Positions 1 through 8,210 of a stretch of DNA of 64,000 bases are shown piece after piece; position 1 is the first letter of the stretch; each line of letters opens with the position of its first letter. The notes beneath the pieces are model-generated. The model was not told the origin of the DNA. It saw only the letters and a list, made by a program, of their open reading frames with translations, and did not search any database. The stretch spans positions 1 to 64,000 of the forward strand of contig NZ_JBKBQG010000018.1 of the NCBI RefSeq assembly GCF_046292825.1, read 5' to 3'. A program made the translations under genes and the position numbers. Source of the stretch: Salinarimonas sp046292825 (GTDB lineage: Bacteria > Pseudomonadota > Alphaproteobacteria > Rhizobiales > Beijerinckiaceae).

Positions 1-2
1 GG

Positions 3-248
3 CCCGGGTGGAGATTGTCCTTCGACCCTCGGGCCCCACCCGACCTCCTTCGGCTGCGCCTCGGAGGCCACCCTCCCCTACGGGGAGGGATTCGCGCCCC
101 CATCCCTCCCCGGAGGGGAGGGTGGACTTTCGAGCAAAGCGAGAAAGGCCGGGTGGGGCCCGGGTGGAGGACAATCTTCAACCCTCGGGCCCCACCCGAC
201 CTCCTTCGGCTGCGCCTCGGAGGCCACCCTCCCCTACGGGGAGGGATT
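3..248. repeat. Family-A palindromic repeat, one half and one full copy
   Basis: A full unit of about 148 bp spans 101-248 and a half unit spans 3-92, with a period near 156 bp. Each full unit has three nested inverted repeats. The outer ends are CATCCCTCCCC and GGGGAGGGAT, each itself adjoining a GGGGAGGG/CCCTCCCC hairpin. The middle arms are GGGTGGGGCCCG and CGGGCCCCACCC. Related full copies occur at 30839-30984 and 39337-39637. The second unit ends seven bases before the ATG of the Rieske gene, so it occupies that gene's leader. Confidence 0.85.
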
Positions 249-254
249 CTTCCC

Positions 255-866
255 ATGACTGCTTGGCGTCCGATCGCCCTCGCGCGCGACGTCGCGCCGG
301 GCACCGCCGCGCCGGTGCTCGTCGAGGGGCGCGAGATCGTCGTCTGGCGCGGGGCGGGCGGGGGCGTGCGGGTGTGGGAGGATCGCTGCCCGCATCGCGG
401 GATGCGGCTCTCCTTCGGCTTCGTGCGCGGGGAGGAGCTCGTGTGCCTCTATCACGGCTGGCGCTGGGGCGCGGATGCGGGCTGCACGGCGATCCCCGCC
501 CATCCCGATCTCGTGCCGCCGAAGACGCTGTGCGCGAGCGCGTATCCTGCCTGCGAGCACGGCGGCATCGTCTGGATGGCGGATGGCGGGGAGCCGGCCG
601 AGCCGCCGGATGCCCCTCCCGACGCGGTCCCCGTCGCGACCCTCCTCGTCGAGCGCGACGGGCGCGAGGTCGCCGACAGGCTCGGCGCGACCGGCCCCCT
701 CGTCGAGCGGGAGCACCTGACGATCGCGCTCCACCCCTTCGCGCCGGGCCGCACGCTTCTCCACGTCCTCGCGCGCCTCGCCGAGGACACGCGCGAGGCG
801 CGCCGGGCGGCTCTCCTCCAAGCCGAGCGCCTGCGCCGCGATCTCGAGACGGAGGACGCCCGATGA
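255..866 (+). CDS. Stand-alone Rieske [2Fe-2S] protein of a split oxygenase
   Basis: This 203-residue protein carries a complete Rieske cluster motif: Cys45-x-His47 and Cys64-x2-His67. It is followed by the usual IPAHP and EHGGIVW strands of ring-hydroxylating oxygenase alpha subunits. The non-heme iron catalytic core is missing. After residue ~150 only a short piece remains (HPFAPGRTLLHVLA, then a basic helix) resembling the last strand and helix of such a core. The ATG at 255 was chosen because everything upstream is intergenic repeat. The stop overlaps the next gene by ATGA. Its likely role is to pass electrons to the iron centre of the downstream protein, which lacks Rieske ligands. No reductase gene is visible in the window. 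The domain assignment is firm; the partner relationship is inferred. Confidence 0.85.
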   Translation: MTAWRPIALARDVAPGTAAPVLVEGREIVVWRGAGGGVRVWEDRCPHRGMRLSFGFVRGEELVCLYHGWRWGADAGCTAIPAHPDLVPPKTLCASAYPACEHGGIVWMADGGEPAEPPDAPPDAVPVATLLVERDGREVADRLGATGPLVEREHLTIALHPFAPGRTLLHVLARLAEDTREARRAALLQAERLRRDLETEDAR

Positions 867-1726
867 TCGACCTCGAACCCGCCGCCCGCGACGATTGGTA
901 CGCCCTCGCCCGCATCGAGGACGTGCCGCGATCGGGCCTCGACACCCGCCTCCTCGGCCGCCCCGTCCGCGTCGCGCGCGCGCAGGACGGCACGATCGTC
1001 GCGTTCGGACCAGACGGCGAGCGGCTCGCGACGACCATCGCCTACGGCCACGTCTTCGCCTCGCTCGGCGCGCCGGGAAAACCCCTCTTCGCCATTCCCG
1101 AATTCGAGGAGGCCGACCGGCGCCTTGCGACCTGCGGGGCGGTGCGGGTGCGCGCCTCGGGGCTGCGGCTCGTCGAGAACTTCCTCGACATGGCCCATTT
1201 CCCCTTCGTCCACACCGATCTCCTGGGCATCGAGGAGCGGCCGGAGGTGCCCGATTACGAGGTCGAGATCAGGCGGGACATCGACGAAGTGATCGCCACC
1301 CGCTGCCGGTTCTGGCAGCCGCGCGCCGCCGCCCATGCGGAAGGCGGGCAGATGAGCGAATACGTCTACCGCGTCGCGACGCCCTTCAACGTCCTCCTCT
1401 ACAAGACCTGCCCGAGCGATCCCGCGCGGGTCGACGTGATCGGCCTCCTCGTCCAGCCGCTGGAGGAGGATCTCTCGGCCGCCTTCGCCTTCGTGCTCGT
1501 GGTCGACGCGGTGTCCTCGACGACCAACATCATCCGCTTCCAGCAGACGATCTTCTTGCAGGACCGCATCATCCTCGAGAACCAGCGCCCGCGCCTGCTG
1601 CCGCTCTCGCCGCGGGCCGAAATTCCGACGCGGGCGGATCTGTCGTCGGTCGCCTATCGGCGCCGGCTCAAGGAGAAGGGTCTGCGCTTCGGCACGCTCG
1701 AGCGGGACGGGAGGGCGGCGCCGTGA
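863..1726 (+). CDS. Rieske-less oxygenase catalytic subunit (non-heme iron)
   Basis: This is a 287-residue protein with the catalytic domain of VanA/NdmC-type oxygenases. The iron-binding pattern Asp109-x2-His112-x4-His117 lies in ENFLDMAHFPFVH, and the third iron ligand is probably Asp234 in FLQDRIILE. The first ~95 residues begin like a Rieske domain (DDWYALARIEDVP, then RLLGRPVRV) but contain no Cys-x-His or Cys-x2-His pair. The cluster domain is therefore decayed. The missing function is supplied in trans, presumably by the gene just upstream, which overlaps it by four bases. It also overlaps the downstream GST gene by GTGA. The substrate is unknown; N- or O-demethylation is typical for this clade. 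Confidence 0.85.
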   Translation: MIDLEPAARDDWYALARIEDVPRSGLDTRLLGRPVRVARAQDGTIVAFGPDGERLATTIAYGHVFASLGAPGKPLFAIPEFEEADRRLATCGAVRVRASGLRLVENFLDMAHFPFVHTDLLGIEERPEVPDYEVEIRRDIDEVIATRCRFWQPRAAAHAEGGQMSEYVYRVATPFNVLLYKTCPSDPARVDVIGLLVQPLEEDLSAAFAFVLVVDAVSSTTNIIRFQQTIFLQDRIILENQRPRLLPLSPRAEIPTRADLSSVAYRRRLKEKGLRFGTLERDGRAAP

Positions 1727-2352
1727 GCCTCGTCCTCCACGATTACGAACTCTCCGCGGATTGCTACCGCGCGCGCCTCCTCCTCGGGCTCCTCGGCTGC
1801 ACCTACGAGCGGGTCGGGATCGACGTGTTTCCCGGGCGGGAGACCGACACGCCCGCCTTCCGCGCGCTGAACCCCCGCGGCAGCGTGCCGGTCCTCGTCG
1901 ACGGGGGGCTCGTGCTGACACGCATCGGCGCGATCCTGTGCCATCTCGCCGAGACCCGCGACCCGAACGGCACCTGGCTGCCGCGCGAGCCCCGCGCCCG
2001 TGCCCTGTGTCTCGATCGCCTGTTCCTCGCGCTCGACGCCCTCGCCCCCGCCGACCACGCACGCACCGAGGCCGTGCTCGCCCTCCCCTCCCCCGTGAGC
2101 GACGCTCCCGCGGCGGCCGAGCGGGCGTTCCGCGATCTGGAGAGCGTCCTGCTCCACGCCGAGATCGCGGGCGAGGGCTTCCTCGCCGGGGCGCATGCCA
2201 CGATCGCCGACGTCGCCGCCTTCCCTTCGGTGGCGCTGGCGGTCGAGTTCGGCTGCGCGCTCGAAGCGTTCCCGCGCCTGCGCGCCTGGACGCGCCGCCT
2301 GCGCGCGCTGCCCGGCTTCGTGACGACGCCCGGGGTGCCGGATTTCCTGTGA
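1723..2352 (+). CDS. GST-fold protein, probable structural partner of the oxygenase
   Basis: This 209-residue protein has a thioredoxin-like N-terminal half (residues ~1-80, cis-proline motif GSVPVL) and an all-helical C-terminal half, as in glutathione S-transferases. The start is GTG at 1723, overlapping the oxygenase stop as GTGA, which argues for coupled synthesis. The glutathione-contacting E-S pair that normally precedes A-I in this fold is replaced (LTRIGAIL), so glutathione binding is doubtful. In the caffeine N-demethylase complex NdmCDE, a GST-like protein (NdmE) acts as a structural partner. The same role is inferred here from gene order and this loss. A genuine GST acting on an oxygenation product remains possible. 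Confidence 0.8.
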   Translation: MSLVLHDYELSADCYRARLLLGLLGCTYERVGIDVFPGRETDTPAFRALNPRGSVPVLVDGGLVLTRIGAILCHLAETRDPNGTWLPREPRARALCLDRLFLALDALAPADHARTEAVLALPSPVSDAPAAAERAFRDLESVLLHAEIAGEGFLAGAHATIADVAAFPSVALAVEFGCALEAFPRLRAWTRRLRALPGFVTTPGVPDFL

Positions 2353-2393
2353 GACGCTTCGCCCCGGCGGGAGGCGCCCGGCGGCTCGTTCGA

Positions 2394-3881
2394 TCAGCGC
2401 GACAGGCGATCGACCAAGGCCGCCACCGCGCCGCGGGCGCCCTCCTGCGCGAGCCTGCGCGCGGCGTCGATTGCGGCGGCGCGGACGCGCTCGTCCGTCC
2501 CCAGATCCTCGCCGAACACCTCGCGCACCGCGAGGAAGCCCTCGACGCGCGCCGCGACGTCGCCTCCCGCCTGCGCGGCGATCTCGGCGAAGCGGCCGGC
2601 GAGCGGGTCGCGGACGTCGATCTCCCCTCCCCGCTCGTCGCGGCCCGACGCGTAGGCGATCCAGCCGGCGAGCGCGAGGGCGAGGCGCGGGAAGGGGCGG
2701 CCCGCCGCGAGATGGGCGCGGATCGGCCCGAGCCAGCGCTGCGGGATCTTCTGCGAGCCGTCCATGGCGATCTGCCAGGCGCGGTGGCGCAAAGCGGGAT
2801 TGGCGAAGCGCTCGAGGAGCTGCGCCTCGTAGGCGCGCACGTCCGCGCCCGCAGGCACCGCGAGCGTCGGCTCCATCTCCTCGACCATCTGCCCGCGCAC
2901 GAGGGCGGCGAAGACCGGATCGGCGATCGCGTCGGCGATGGTCTCGTGGCCGGCGAGATAGCCGAGATAGGCCATGGTCGAGTGCGAGCCGTTGAGGAGC
3001 CGCAGCTTCATCGCCTCGTAGCCCGCGACGTCCCGTGTCGTCGTCGCCCCCGCCGCCTCGAAGCGTGGCCGCGGGCCGCCGAAGGCGTCCTCGATCACCC
3101 ATTGCGTGAAGGGCTCGGTCGAGACCGGCCAGAGATCCTCGAAGCCGGTGAGCCGGCGCGCGTCCGCGCGGTCGGCGTCGGTCGTCGCGGGCACGATCCG
3201 GTCGACCATGGTGGAGGGGAAGGCAACGTTAGCGGCCACATGCTCGGCGAGCGCCGGATCGAGACGCTGCGCGAAGTCGATCACGACCTGCCGGACGGTG
3301 CGGCCATTGGCCGGGAGATTGTCGCAGCACAGGACCGCGAACGGCGCCACACCCGCGGCGCGGCGTCGCGCGAGCGCCGCGGCGAGGAAGCCGGGGGCGC
3401 TCTTGGGGCTCTCGGGACGAGCGAGGTCGTGGACGATGTCCGGGTGGTCCGCGCGCAGCCGCCCCGTCGCCGGATCGTGGCAATAGCCCTTCTCGGTGAT
3501 GGTGAGCGAGACGATGCGCACAGCCGGATCCGCCATCGCCGCGATCACCGCCTGCGGGTCCTCGGGCGCGACGAGGAGGCGGCGCAGCGCGCCCACGACC
3601 CGCGCCCGCGTGCCCTCCCCCGAGCGCTCGAGCACGGTATAGAGCCCGTCCTGGGGCGCGAGCGCGTCGCGGGTGTCGGGCGAGCGCAGGCTCACGCCGC
3701 AGATCGCCCAGCCCTCCTCCCCCGCGTTCAGACGGTCCTCCACGTAGAGCGCCTGATGCGCGCGGTGGAAGGCGCCGAGACCGAGATGGACGATGCCGAT
3801 CCGCGCCGCGGCGACGTCGTAGGCCGGGCGGGCGACCGCGTCGGGCAGGTGCGGCAGGGCGGCGAGGGAGAGACGGGTCAT
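2394..3881 (-). CDS. uxuB: D-mannonate oxidoreductase (fructuronate reductase)
   Basis: This is a 495-residue member of the polyol-specific long-chain dehydrogenase family. It has an N-terminal Rossmann segment (GIVHLGLGAFHRAHQALY) and the family catalytic pattern K-x4-N-x2-H in KLRLLNGSHS. It would reduce D-fructuronate to D-mannonate with NAD(P)H. Mannitol or altronate dehydrogenases share this fold, but glucuronate isomerase and mannonate dehydratase in the same cluster favour UxuB. It is the last gene of a minus-strand operon (regulator, uxaC, dctP, dctQ, dctM, uxuB), ten bases after dctM. Confidence 0.85.
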   Translation of the reverse strand: MTRLSLAALPHLPDAVARPAYDVAAARIGIVHLGLGAFHRAHQALYVEDRLNAGEEGWAICGVSLRSPDTRDALAPQDGLYTVLERSGEGTRARVVGALRRLLVAPEDPQAVIAAMADPAVRIVSLTITEKGYCHDPATGRLRADHPDIVHDLARPESPKSAPGFLAAALARRRAAGVAPFAVLCCDNLPANGRTVRQVVIDFAQRLDPALAEHVAANVAFPSTMVDRIVPATTDADRADARRLTGFEDLWPVSTEPFTQWVIEDAFGGPRPRFEAAGATTTRDVAGYEAMKLRLLNGSHSTMAYLGYLAGHETIADAIADPVFAALVRGQMVEEMEPTLAVPAGADVRAYEAQLLERFANPALRHRAWQIAMDGSQKIPQRWLGPIRAHLAAGRPFPRLALALAGWIAYASGRDERGGEIDVRDPLAGRFAEIAAQAGGDVAARVEGFLAVREVFGEDLGTDERVRAAAIDAARRLAQEGARGAVAALVDRLSR

Positions 3882-3891
3882 CGGTGATCCT

Positions 3892-5172
3892 TCAGCGAAA
3901 CAGGCTCGGCAGCCAGAGCGACAGAGCGGGCACGTAGGTGACGAGCATCAGGACGGCGAGCGCGACGCAATAGAACGGCCAGATCGTCCGCACCGCCTCC
4001 CAGATCGGGATCTTGCCCACCGCGCAGCCGACGAACAGGACCGAGCCGACCGGCGGCGTGATCAGCCCGACCCCGAGATTGAGAATCAGAACGACGCCGA
4101 AATGGACCGGATCCATGCCGAAGGCGGTCGCCACCGGCAGGAAGATCGGCGTCGTGATCACGATGAGCGGGCTCATGTCCATGAAGGTGCCGAGCACGAG
4201 GAGCATGAGGTTGATCAGGAGGAAGATCACGATCGGATCGTTCGAGAGCGTCTGCATGAAGGCGATCATCGCCGCCGGCACCTGCAGGAAGGCGAGGAGC
4301 CAGCCGAAGGAGGCGGCCGAGCCGATCACGAGGAGCACCATCGCCGTCGTGCGCACGGCGCCGAGCGTCGCCTCGACGAAGCCGCGCCAGGACATCTCCC
4401 GATAGGCGATCAGCGTGATGACGAGGGCGTAGACGACGGCGACGCAGGAGCTCTCAGTCGCGGTGAAGATGCCGAGCCGCACCCCGCCGAAGATGATGCC
4501 GATGAGGAGGAGACCCGGCAGCGCCGCAGCGAAGCAGATCGCCACCGCCGCGAGGCCGGGAAACGTGCCGCGCTCGTAGCCGCGCTTCCTGGCGACGAGG
4601 AAGGTGACGATCATGAGCCCCATCGCGAGGAGAAGCCCCGGCACGATGCCCGCCGTGAAGAGGTCCGCGATCGAGATCCGCCCGCCCGCCGCGAGCGAAT
4701 AGATGATCATGTTGTGCGAGGGCGGCAGCAGGAGCGCGATGATGGCGCTCGTGACCGTGACGTTGACCGCGAAATCGCGCGCGTAACCGCGCTTCTCCAT
4801 CTGCGGGATCATCAGCCCGCCGATCGCGGAGGCGTCCGCCACCGCCGAGCCGGAAATGCCGCCGAAGAAGGTCGAGGCGAGCACGTTCACCTGCCCGAGC
4901 CCCCCGCGCAGATGCCCGACGAGCGAGGCCGCGAAGCGCACGAGCCGCTCGGCGATGCCGCCGCGGATCATCAGGTCGCCGGCATAGATGAAGAACGGGA
5001 TCGCGAGGAGCGCGAAGGAGGAGATGCCGGCCGTGAGCCGCTGGAAGACGATCAGCGGCGGCAGGCCGAGATAGAGCACCGTCGCCATCGAGGCGATGCC
5101 GAGGCAGAACGCGATCGGCGTCCCGATCAGGAGGAGCGCGACGAAGGTCCCGAACAGGATGGCGAGCTCCAT
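3892..5172 (-). CDS. dctM: TRAP transporter large permease, hexuronate cluster
   Basis: This 426-residue, very hydrophobic protein has about twelve predicted membrane segments. It shows the DctM signatures GISGSAVADASAIGG and LLPPSHNMIIYS and the C-terminal LGVGLITPPVG. It forms the ion-coupled channel of a TRAP importer with the small permease four bases upstream and the periplasmic binding protein before that. Its place between uxaC and uxuB indicates a hexuronate or related sugar-acid substrate; this is inferred from context. Confidence 0.93.
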   Translation of the reverse strand: MELAILFGTFVALLLIGTPIAFCLGIASMATVLYLGLPPLIVFQRLTAGISSFALLAIPFFIYAGDLMIRGGIAERLVRFAASLVGHLRGGLGQVNVLASTFFGGISGSAVADASAIGGLMIPQMEKRGYARDFAVNVTVTSAIIALLLPPSHNMIIYSLAAGGRISIADLFTAGIVPGLLLAMGLMIVTFLVARKRGYERGTFPGLAAVAICFAAALPGLLLIGIIFGGVRLGIFTATESSCVAVVYALVITLIAYREMSWRGFVEATLGAVRTTAMVLLVIGSAASFGWLLAFLQVPAAMIAFMQTLSNDPIVIFLLINLMLLVLGTFMDMSPLIVITTPIFLPVATAFGMDPVHFGVVLILNLGVGLITPPVGSVLFVGCAVGKIPIWEAVRTIWPFYCVALAVLMLVTYVPALSLWLPSLFR

Positions 5173-5176
5173 GGCC

Positions 5177-5668
5177 TCACTCCTCCTCGCCGGCGAGGAG
5201 CCGCACCAGCCGCTCGAGCGAGAACAGAGCGATCAGCGCCCCGCCGATGACGAGGGGGATGTATTGGAAGCCGCCGGGCAGGCCGAGCGTCGGGATGCGC
5301 GCGCTCCAGGTGCCCTGCGCGAGCTGCCAGCCGTAGAGCGCCATCATCGCGCCGAAGCCGCAGACGAGCGCCGCCGAGACCGCGAGCATCGCGACCTGGA
5401 CCTTGCGCGGCACGACGTGGCGCAGCACGTCGAAGCCGAGATGGGTGCGCTCGCGCACGCCCACCGCCGCGCCGAGCAGGATGAACCAGGACATCAGGAG
5501 GATGGCGGACGCTTCGGCCCAGGCGGGCGTGCGGTTGAGCACGTAGCGCCCGAACACCTGGTAGAACACGATCCCCGTCATCGCGACGAGCCCCGCCCCC
5601 GCGCACCAGAGGGCGGCGACGTTGAGGGGCCGCAGGATGCGCGCGAGTGCGGCGGCGACGTTTCGCAT
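5177..5668 (-). CDS. dctQ: TRAP transporter small permease, hexuronate cluster
   Basis: This 163-residue protein has four predicted membrane helices and the family motif FYQVFGRYVLNRTPAWAEA. It is the DctQ subunit pairing with the DctM encoded four bases downstream. The ATG at 5668 follows dctP by 74 bases in the same operon. Confidence 0.9.
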   Translation of the reverse strand: MRNVAAALARILRPLNVAALWCAGAGLVAMTGIVFYQVFGRYVLNRTPAWAEASAILLMSWFILLGAAVGVRERTHLGFDVLRHVVPRKVQVAMLAVSAALVCGFGAMMALYGWQLAQGTWSARIPTLGLPGGFQYIPLVIGGALIALFSLERLVRLLAGEEE

Positions 5669-5742
5669 GGGCCAGACCTCGGCGCTTCGAGGGAGAGCGG
5701 GCGGCGCAGCCCGGCGACGGCGCCGCCCTCGGGCTCGGTCGC

Positions 5743-6729
5743 TCAGTCGCCCGCCGCCTGGATGCGCGCGACGAGGTCGCGCAGGCGCTCGTCGGTGACG
5801 TGCTTCTCGTAGACCGACGCCATCGCGTCGATGAAGGGCTGCTTGTCGACCGTGTTGACGATCGCCCCGCCGGCCTCGACCGCGGCGCGGGCCGCCTCCT
5901 CGCGCGCGTCCCAGAGCTCGCGCATGCGCGAGACGGATTCGCGCGCGGCCTCGCGCACGATCTCCTGATCCTCGGCCGAGAGCCGGTCCCAGGTCTGCTT
6001 GGACATCACCAGCACTTCCGGCGACATCGAATGCTCGGTGAGCGAGTAATAGCGCGCCACCGTGTAGTGCTGGGTCGATTCGAAGCTCGGGAAATTGTTC
6101 TCCGCGCCGTCGATGACGCCGGTCTGGAGGCCGGAATAGACCTCGCCGAAGGGCATCGGCGTCGGGTTGGCGCCGAGCGCGTTGACGAGATCGACGAACA
6201 GGTCCGATTGCTGCACGCGGATGCGCAGGCCCTCCATGTCGGCGGGCGTCTCGATCGGGCGCACCGAGGTGTAGAACGAGCGCGCGCCCGAATCGTAGAA
6301 GGCGAGGCCGATCAGGCCGTGCGGCTCGAGCGCTGCGAGGATCTCCTCGCCGATCTCGCCGTCCATCACCTCGCGCATGTGCTCGATCGAGCGGAAGACG
6401 AAGGGCAGCGCCGGCACGGCGGTCTCGGGCGCGAGATTGTTGAGGGGCGCGAGGTTGATGCGGTTCATGTCGATGACGCCGAAGCGCGTCTGCTCGATCG
6501 TCTCGCGCTCCTCGCCGAGCTGGCGGGAATGGAAGACCTGGATGGAGAGGCGCCCGTCGGTGCGCTGCGACAGGAGCTCGCTCATGTATTCGACCGCCTC
6601 CACGGTCGGATAATCGGCGCCGTGCGTGTCGGCCGAGCGCAGGACGAGGTTCTGCGCGGATGCGGCGCCCACGCCCGCGAGGAGCGCGACGGAGCCGAGG
6701 GCGATCATGGCGATGCGACGGGTGATCAT
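5743..6729 (-). CDS. dctP: TRAP substrate-binding protein, hexuronate cluster
   Basis: This 328-residue DctP-family protein starts at the ATG at 6729. It opens with a Sec signal peptide (residues 1-25, ending ASA-Q). The family motif NPTPMPFGEVYSGLQTGVIDGAENN covers about residues 185-210 and contains the region where the conserved Arg and Asn contact the ligand carboxylate. Homologues with this neighbourhood bind uronates such as D-glucuronate or D-fructuronate; that specificity is inferred. It lies 71 bases after uxaC and just before its permease genes. Confidence 0.92.
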   Translation of the reverse strand: MITRRIAMIALGSVALLAGVGAASAQNLVLRSADTHGADYPTVEAVEYMSELLSQRTDGRLSIQVFHSRQLGEERETIEQTRFGVIDMNRINLAPLNNLAPETAVPALPFVFRSIEHMREVMDGEIGEEILAALEPHGLIGLAFYDSGARSFYTSVRPIETPADMEGLRIRVQQSDLFVDLVNALGANPTPMPFGEVYSGLQTGVIDGAENNFPSFESTQHYTVARYYSLTEHSMSPEVLVMSKQTWDRLSAEDQEIVREAARESVSRMRELWDAREEAARAAVEAGGAIVNTVDKQPFIDAMASVYEKHVTDERLRDLVARIQAAGD

Positions 6730-6800
6730 GGGTCGTGTCCTCCGGGTTCGTTTTCGTTGGATCGGATCGCGGCGGATCGTTTCGCGCCCGCCGCGACGGG

Positions 6801-8210
6801 TCACAGCTTGTAGGCCTCCTTCGGGAGGCGATAGGCGAGGTCGATGGCGACCTCGCGGGCCTCGTCCTCGGCGAGCCGGTGGCTCGTCACGAGGGTCGCG
6901 AGCCAGGCGCAGTCGACCCGGCGCGCGACGTCGTGGCGCGCGGGGATCGAGGGGAAGGCGCGGGTGTCGTCGTTGAAGCCGACGGTGTTGTAGATGCCCG
7001 CGGTCTCCGTCGTCGCCTCGCGGAAGCGGCGCATGCCCTCGGGGCTGTCGAAGAACCACCAGGGGGGCCCGAGACGCAAAGCGGGATAATGGCCCGCGAG
7101 CGGGGCGAGCTCGCGCGAATAGGCGGTCTCGTCGAGGGTGAAGAGGATGATCGTCAGGTCGCGCTCGTTGCCGAACCGATCGAGGAGCGGCTTCAGGGCG
7201 CCGACGTAATCGGTGGCGCGCGGGATGTCGGCCCCCTTGTCGCGGCCGAAGCGGGCGAAGAGCGGCGCGTTGTGATTGCGCCAGGAGCCCGGATGGATCT
7301 GCATCACCATCCCGTCCTCGAGGCTCAGCCGCGCCATCTCGGTGAGCATCTGCGCGCGGAAGAGCTCGGCCTCCTGCGGGCCGGCGCCGCCGTTGCGCAC
7401 CCGCGCATAGAGACGCTCCGCCTCGACGGGGGAGAGATCGGCGGTGGCCGCGCTCGGGTGGCCGTGATCGGTCGCGGTCGCGCCGTGCTCGCGGAAGAAG
7501 GCGCGGCGCACGCGATGCGCCTCCAGATAGCCGGCGAAGGTGCCGATATCGCAGCGGGTGATCTCGCCGAAGCGCACGAGATTGTCGGCGAAGCCCTCGA
7601 ATTCGGGGTCGACCACGGCATCGGGACGATAGGTCGTGATCACGCGCCCAGTCCAGCCGCTGTCGCGGATCGCGCGGTGATGGGCGAGATCGTCGAGCGC
7701 GCCCTCGGTCGTCGCGATCGTCTCGATGCGGAAGCGCTCGAAGAGCGCGCGCGGGCGGAAGGCCTCCGTCGTCAGCGCCTGCGCGATCCGGTCGTAGGTC
7801 GCGTCCGCATTGTCGCGCGAGAGCGGCTCCTCGAAGCCGAACAGGGTGGCGAAGGCGTGGTCGAGCCACATCCGGGTCGGGGTGCCGCGGAAGAGGTGGT
7901 AATGCCCGCAGAACAGCCGCCAGATCGCACGCCCGTCGGTCTCGACCGCGCCGCCGTCGACCCGCGGCACGCCGAGCGCCTCGAGCGGCACGCCGCGGCT
8001 GTAGAGCATGCGGAAGACGTAATGGTCGGGCACCACGAAGAGCTGCGCCGGATCGGGAAAGGGCGCGTTCTGCGCGTACCAGCGCGGATCGGTATGGCCG
8101 TGCGGCGAGACGATCGGCAGATGCTCGACCTCCGCGAACAGAGACCGCGCCACCGCACGGGTCGCGGGATCGGGGGGAAACAGACGGTCGGGGTGGATCA
8201 GGGGGTTCAT
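6801..8210 (-). CDS. uxaC: Glucuronate (uronate) isomerase
   Basis: This 469-residue UxaC-family amidohydrolase-superfamily enzyme has the metal-binding HGHTDPRWY motif near residue 40, WRLFCGHYHLFRGTP near 110 and conserved PPWWFFDSPEGM and IYNTVGFNDDTRAF segments. It interconverts D-glucuronate and D-fructuronate, the entry step to the mannonate branch completed by UxuB and UxuA encoded nearby. The ATG at 8210 overlaps the TGA of the upstream regulator gene as ATGA. Length matches the family (about 470 residues). Confidence 0.95.
   Translation of the reverse strand: MNPLIHPDRLFPPDPATRAVARSLFAEVEHLPIVSPHGHTDPRWYAQNAPFPDPAQLFVVPDHYVFRMLYSRGVPLEALGVPRVDGGAVETDGRAIWRLFCGHYHLFRGTPTRMWLDHAFATLFGFEEPLSRDNADATYDRIAQALTTEAFRPRALFERFRIETIATTEGALDDLAHHRAIRDSGWTGRVITTYRPDAVVDPEFEGFADNLVRFGEITRCDIGTFAGYLEAHRVRRAFFREHGATATDHGHPSAATADLSPVEAERLYARVRNGGAGPQEAELFRAQMLTEMARLSLEDGMVMQIHPGSWRNHNAPLFARFGRDKGADIPRATDYVGALKPLLDRFGNERDLTIILFTLDETAYSRELAPLAGHYPALRLGPPWWFFDSPEGMRRFREATTETAGIYNTVGFNDDTRAFPSIPARHDVARRVDCAWLATLVTSHRLAEDEAREVAIDLAYRLPKEAYKL

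Noticed and set aside
8..862. N-terminal extensions of the first two genes reading through the repeat DNA (RPPSPTGRDS-type peptides)
   Set aside because: The peptides are translations of family-A repeats. Conserved protein similarity begins at ATG 255 and ATG 863.
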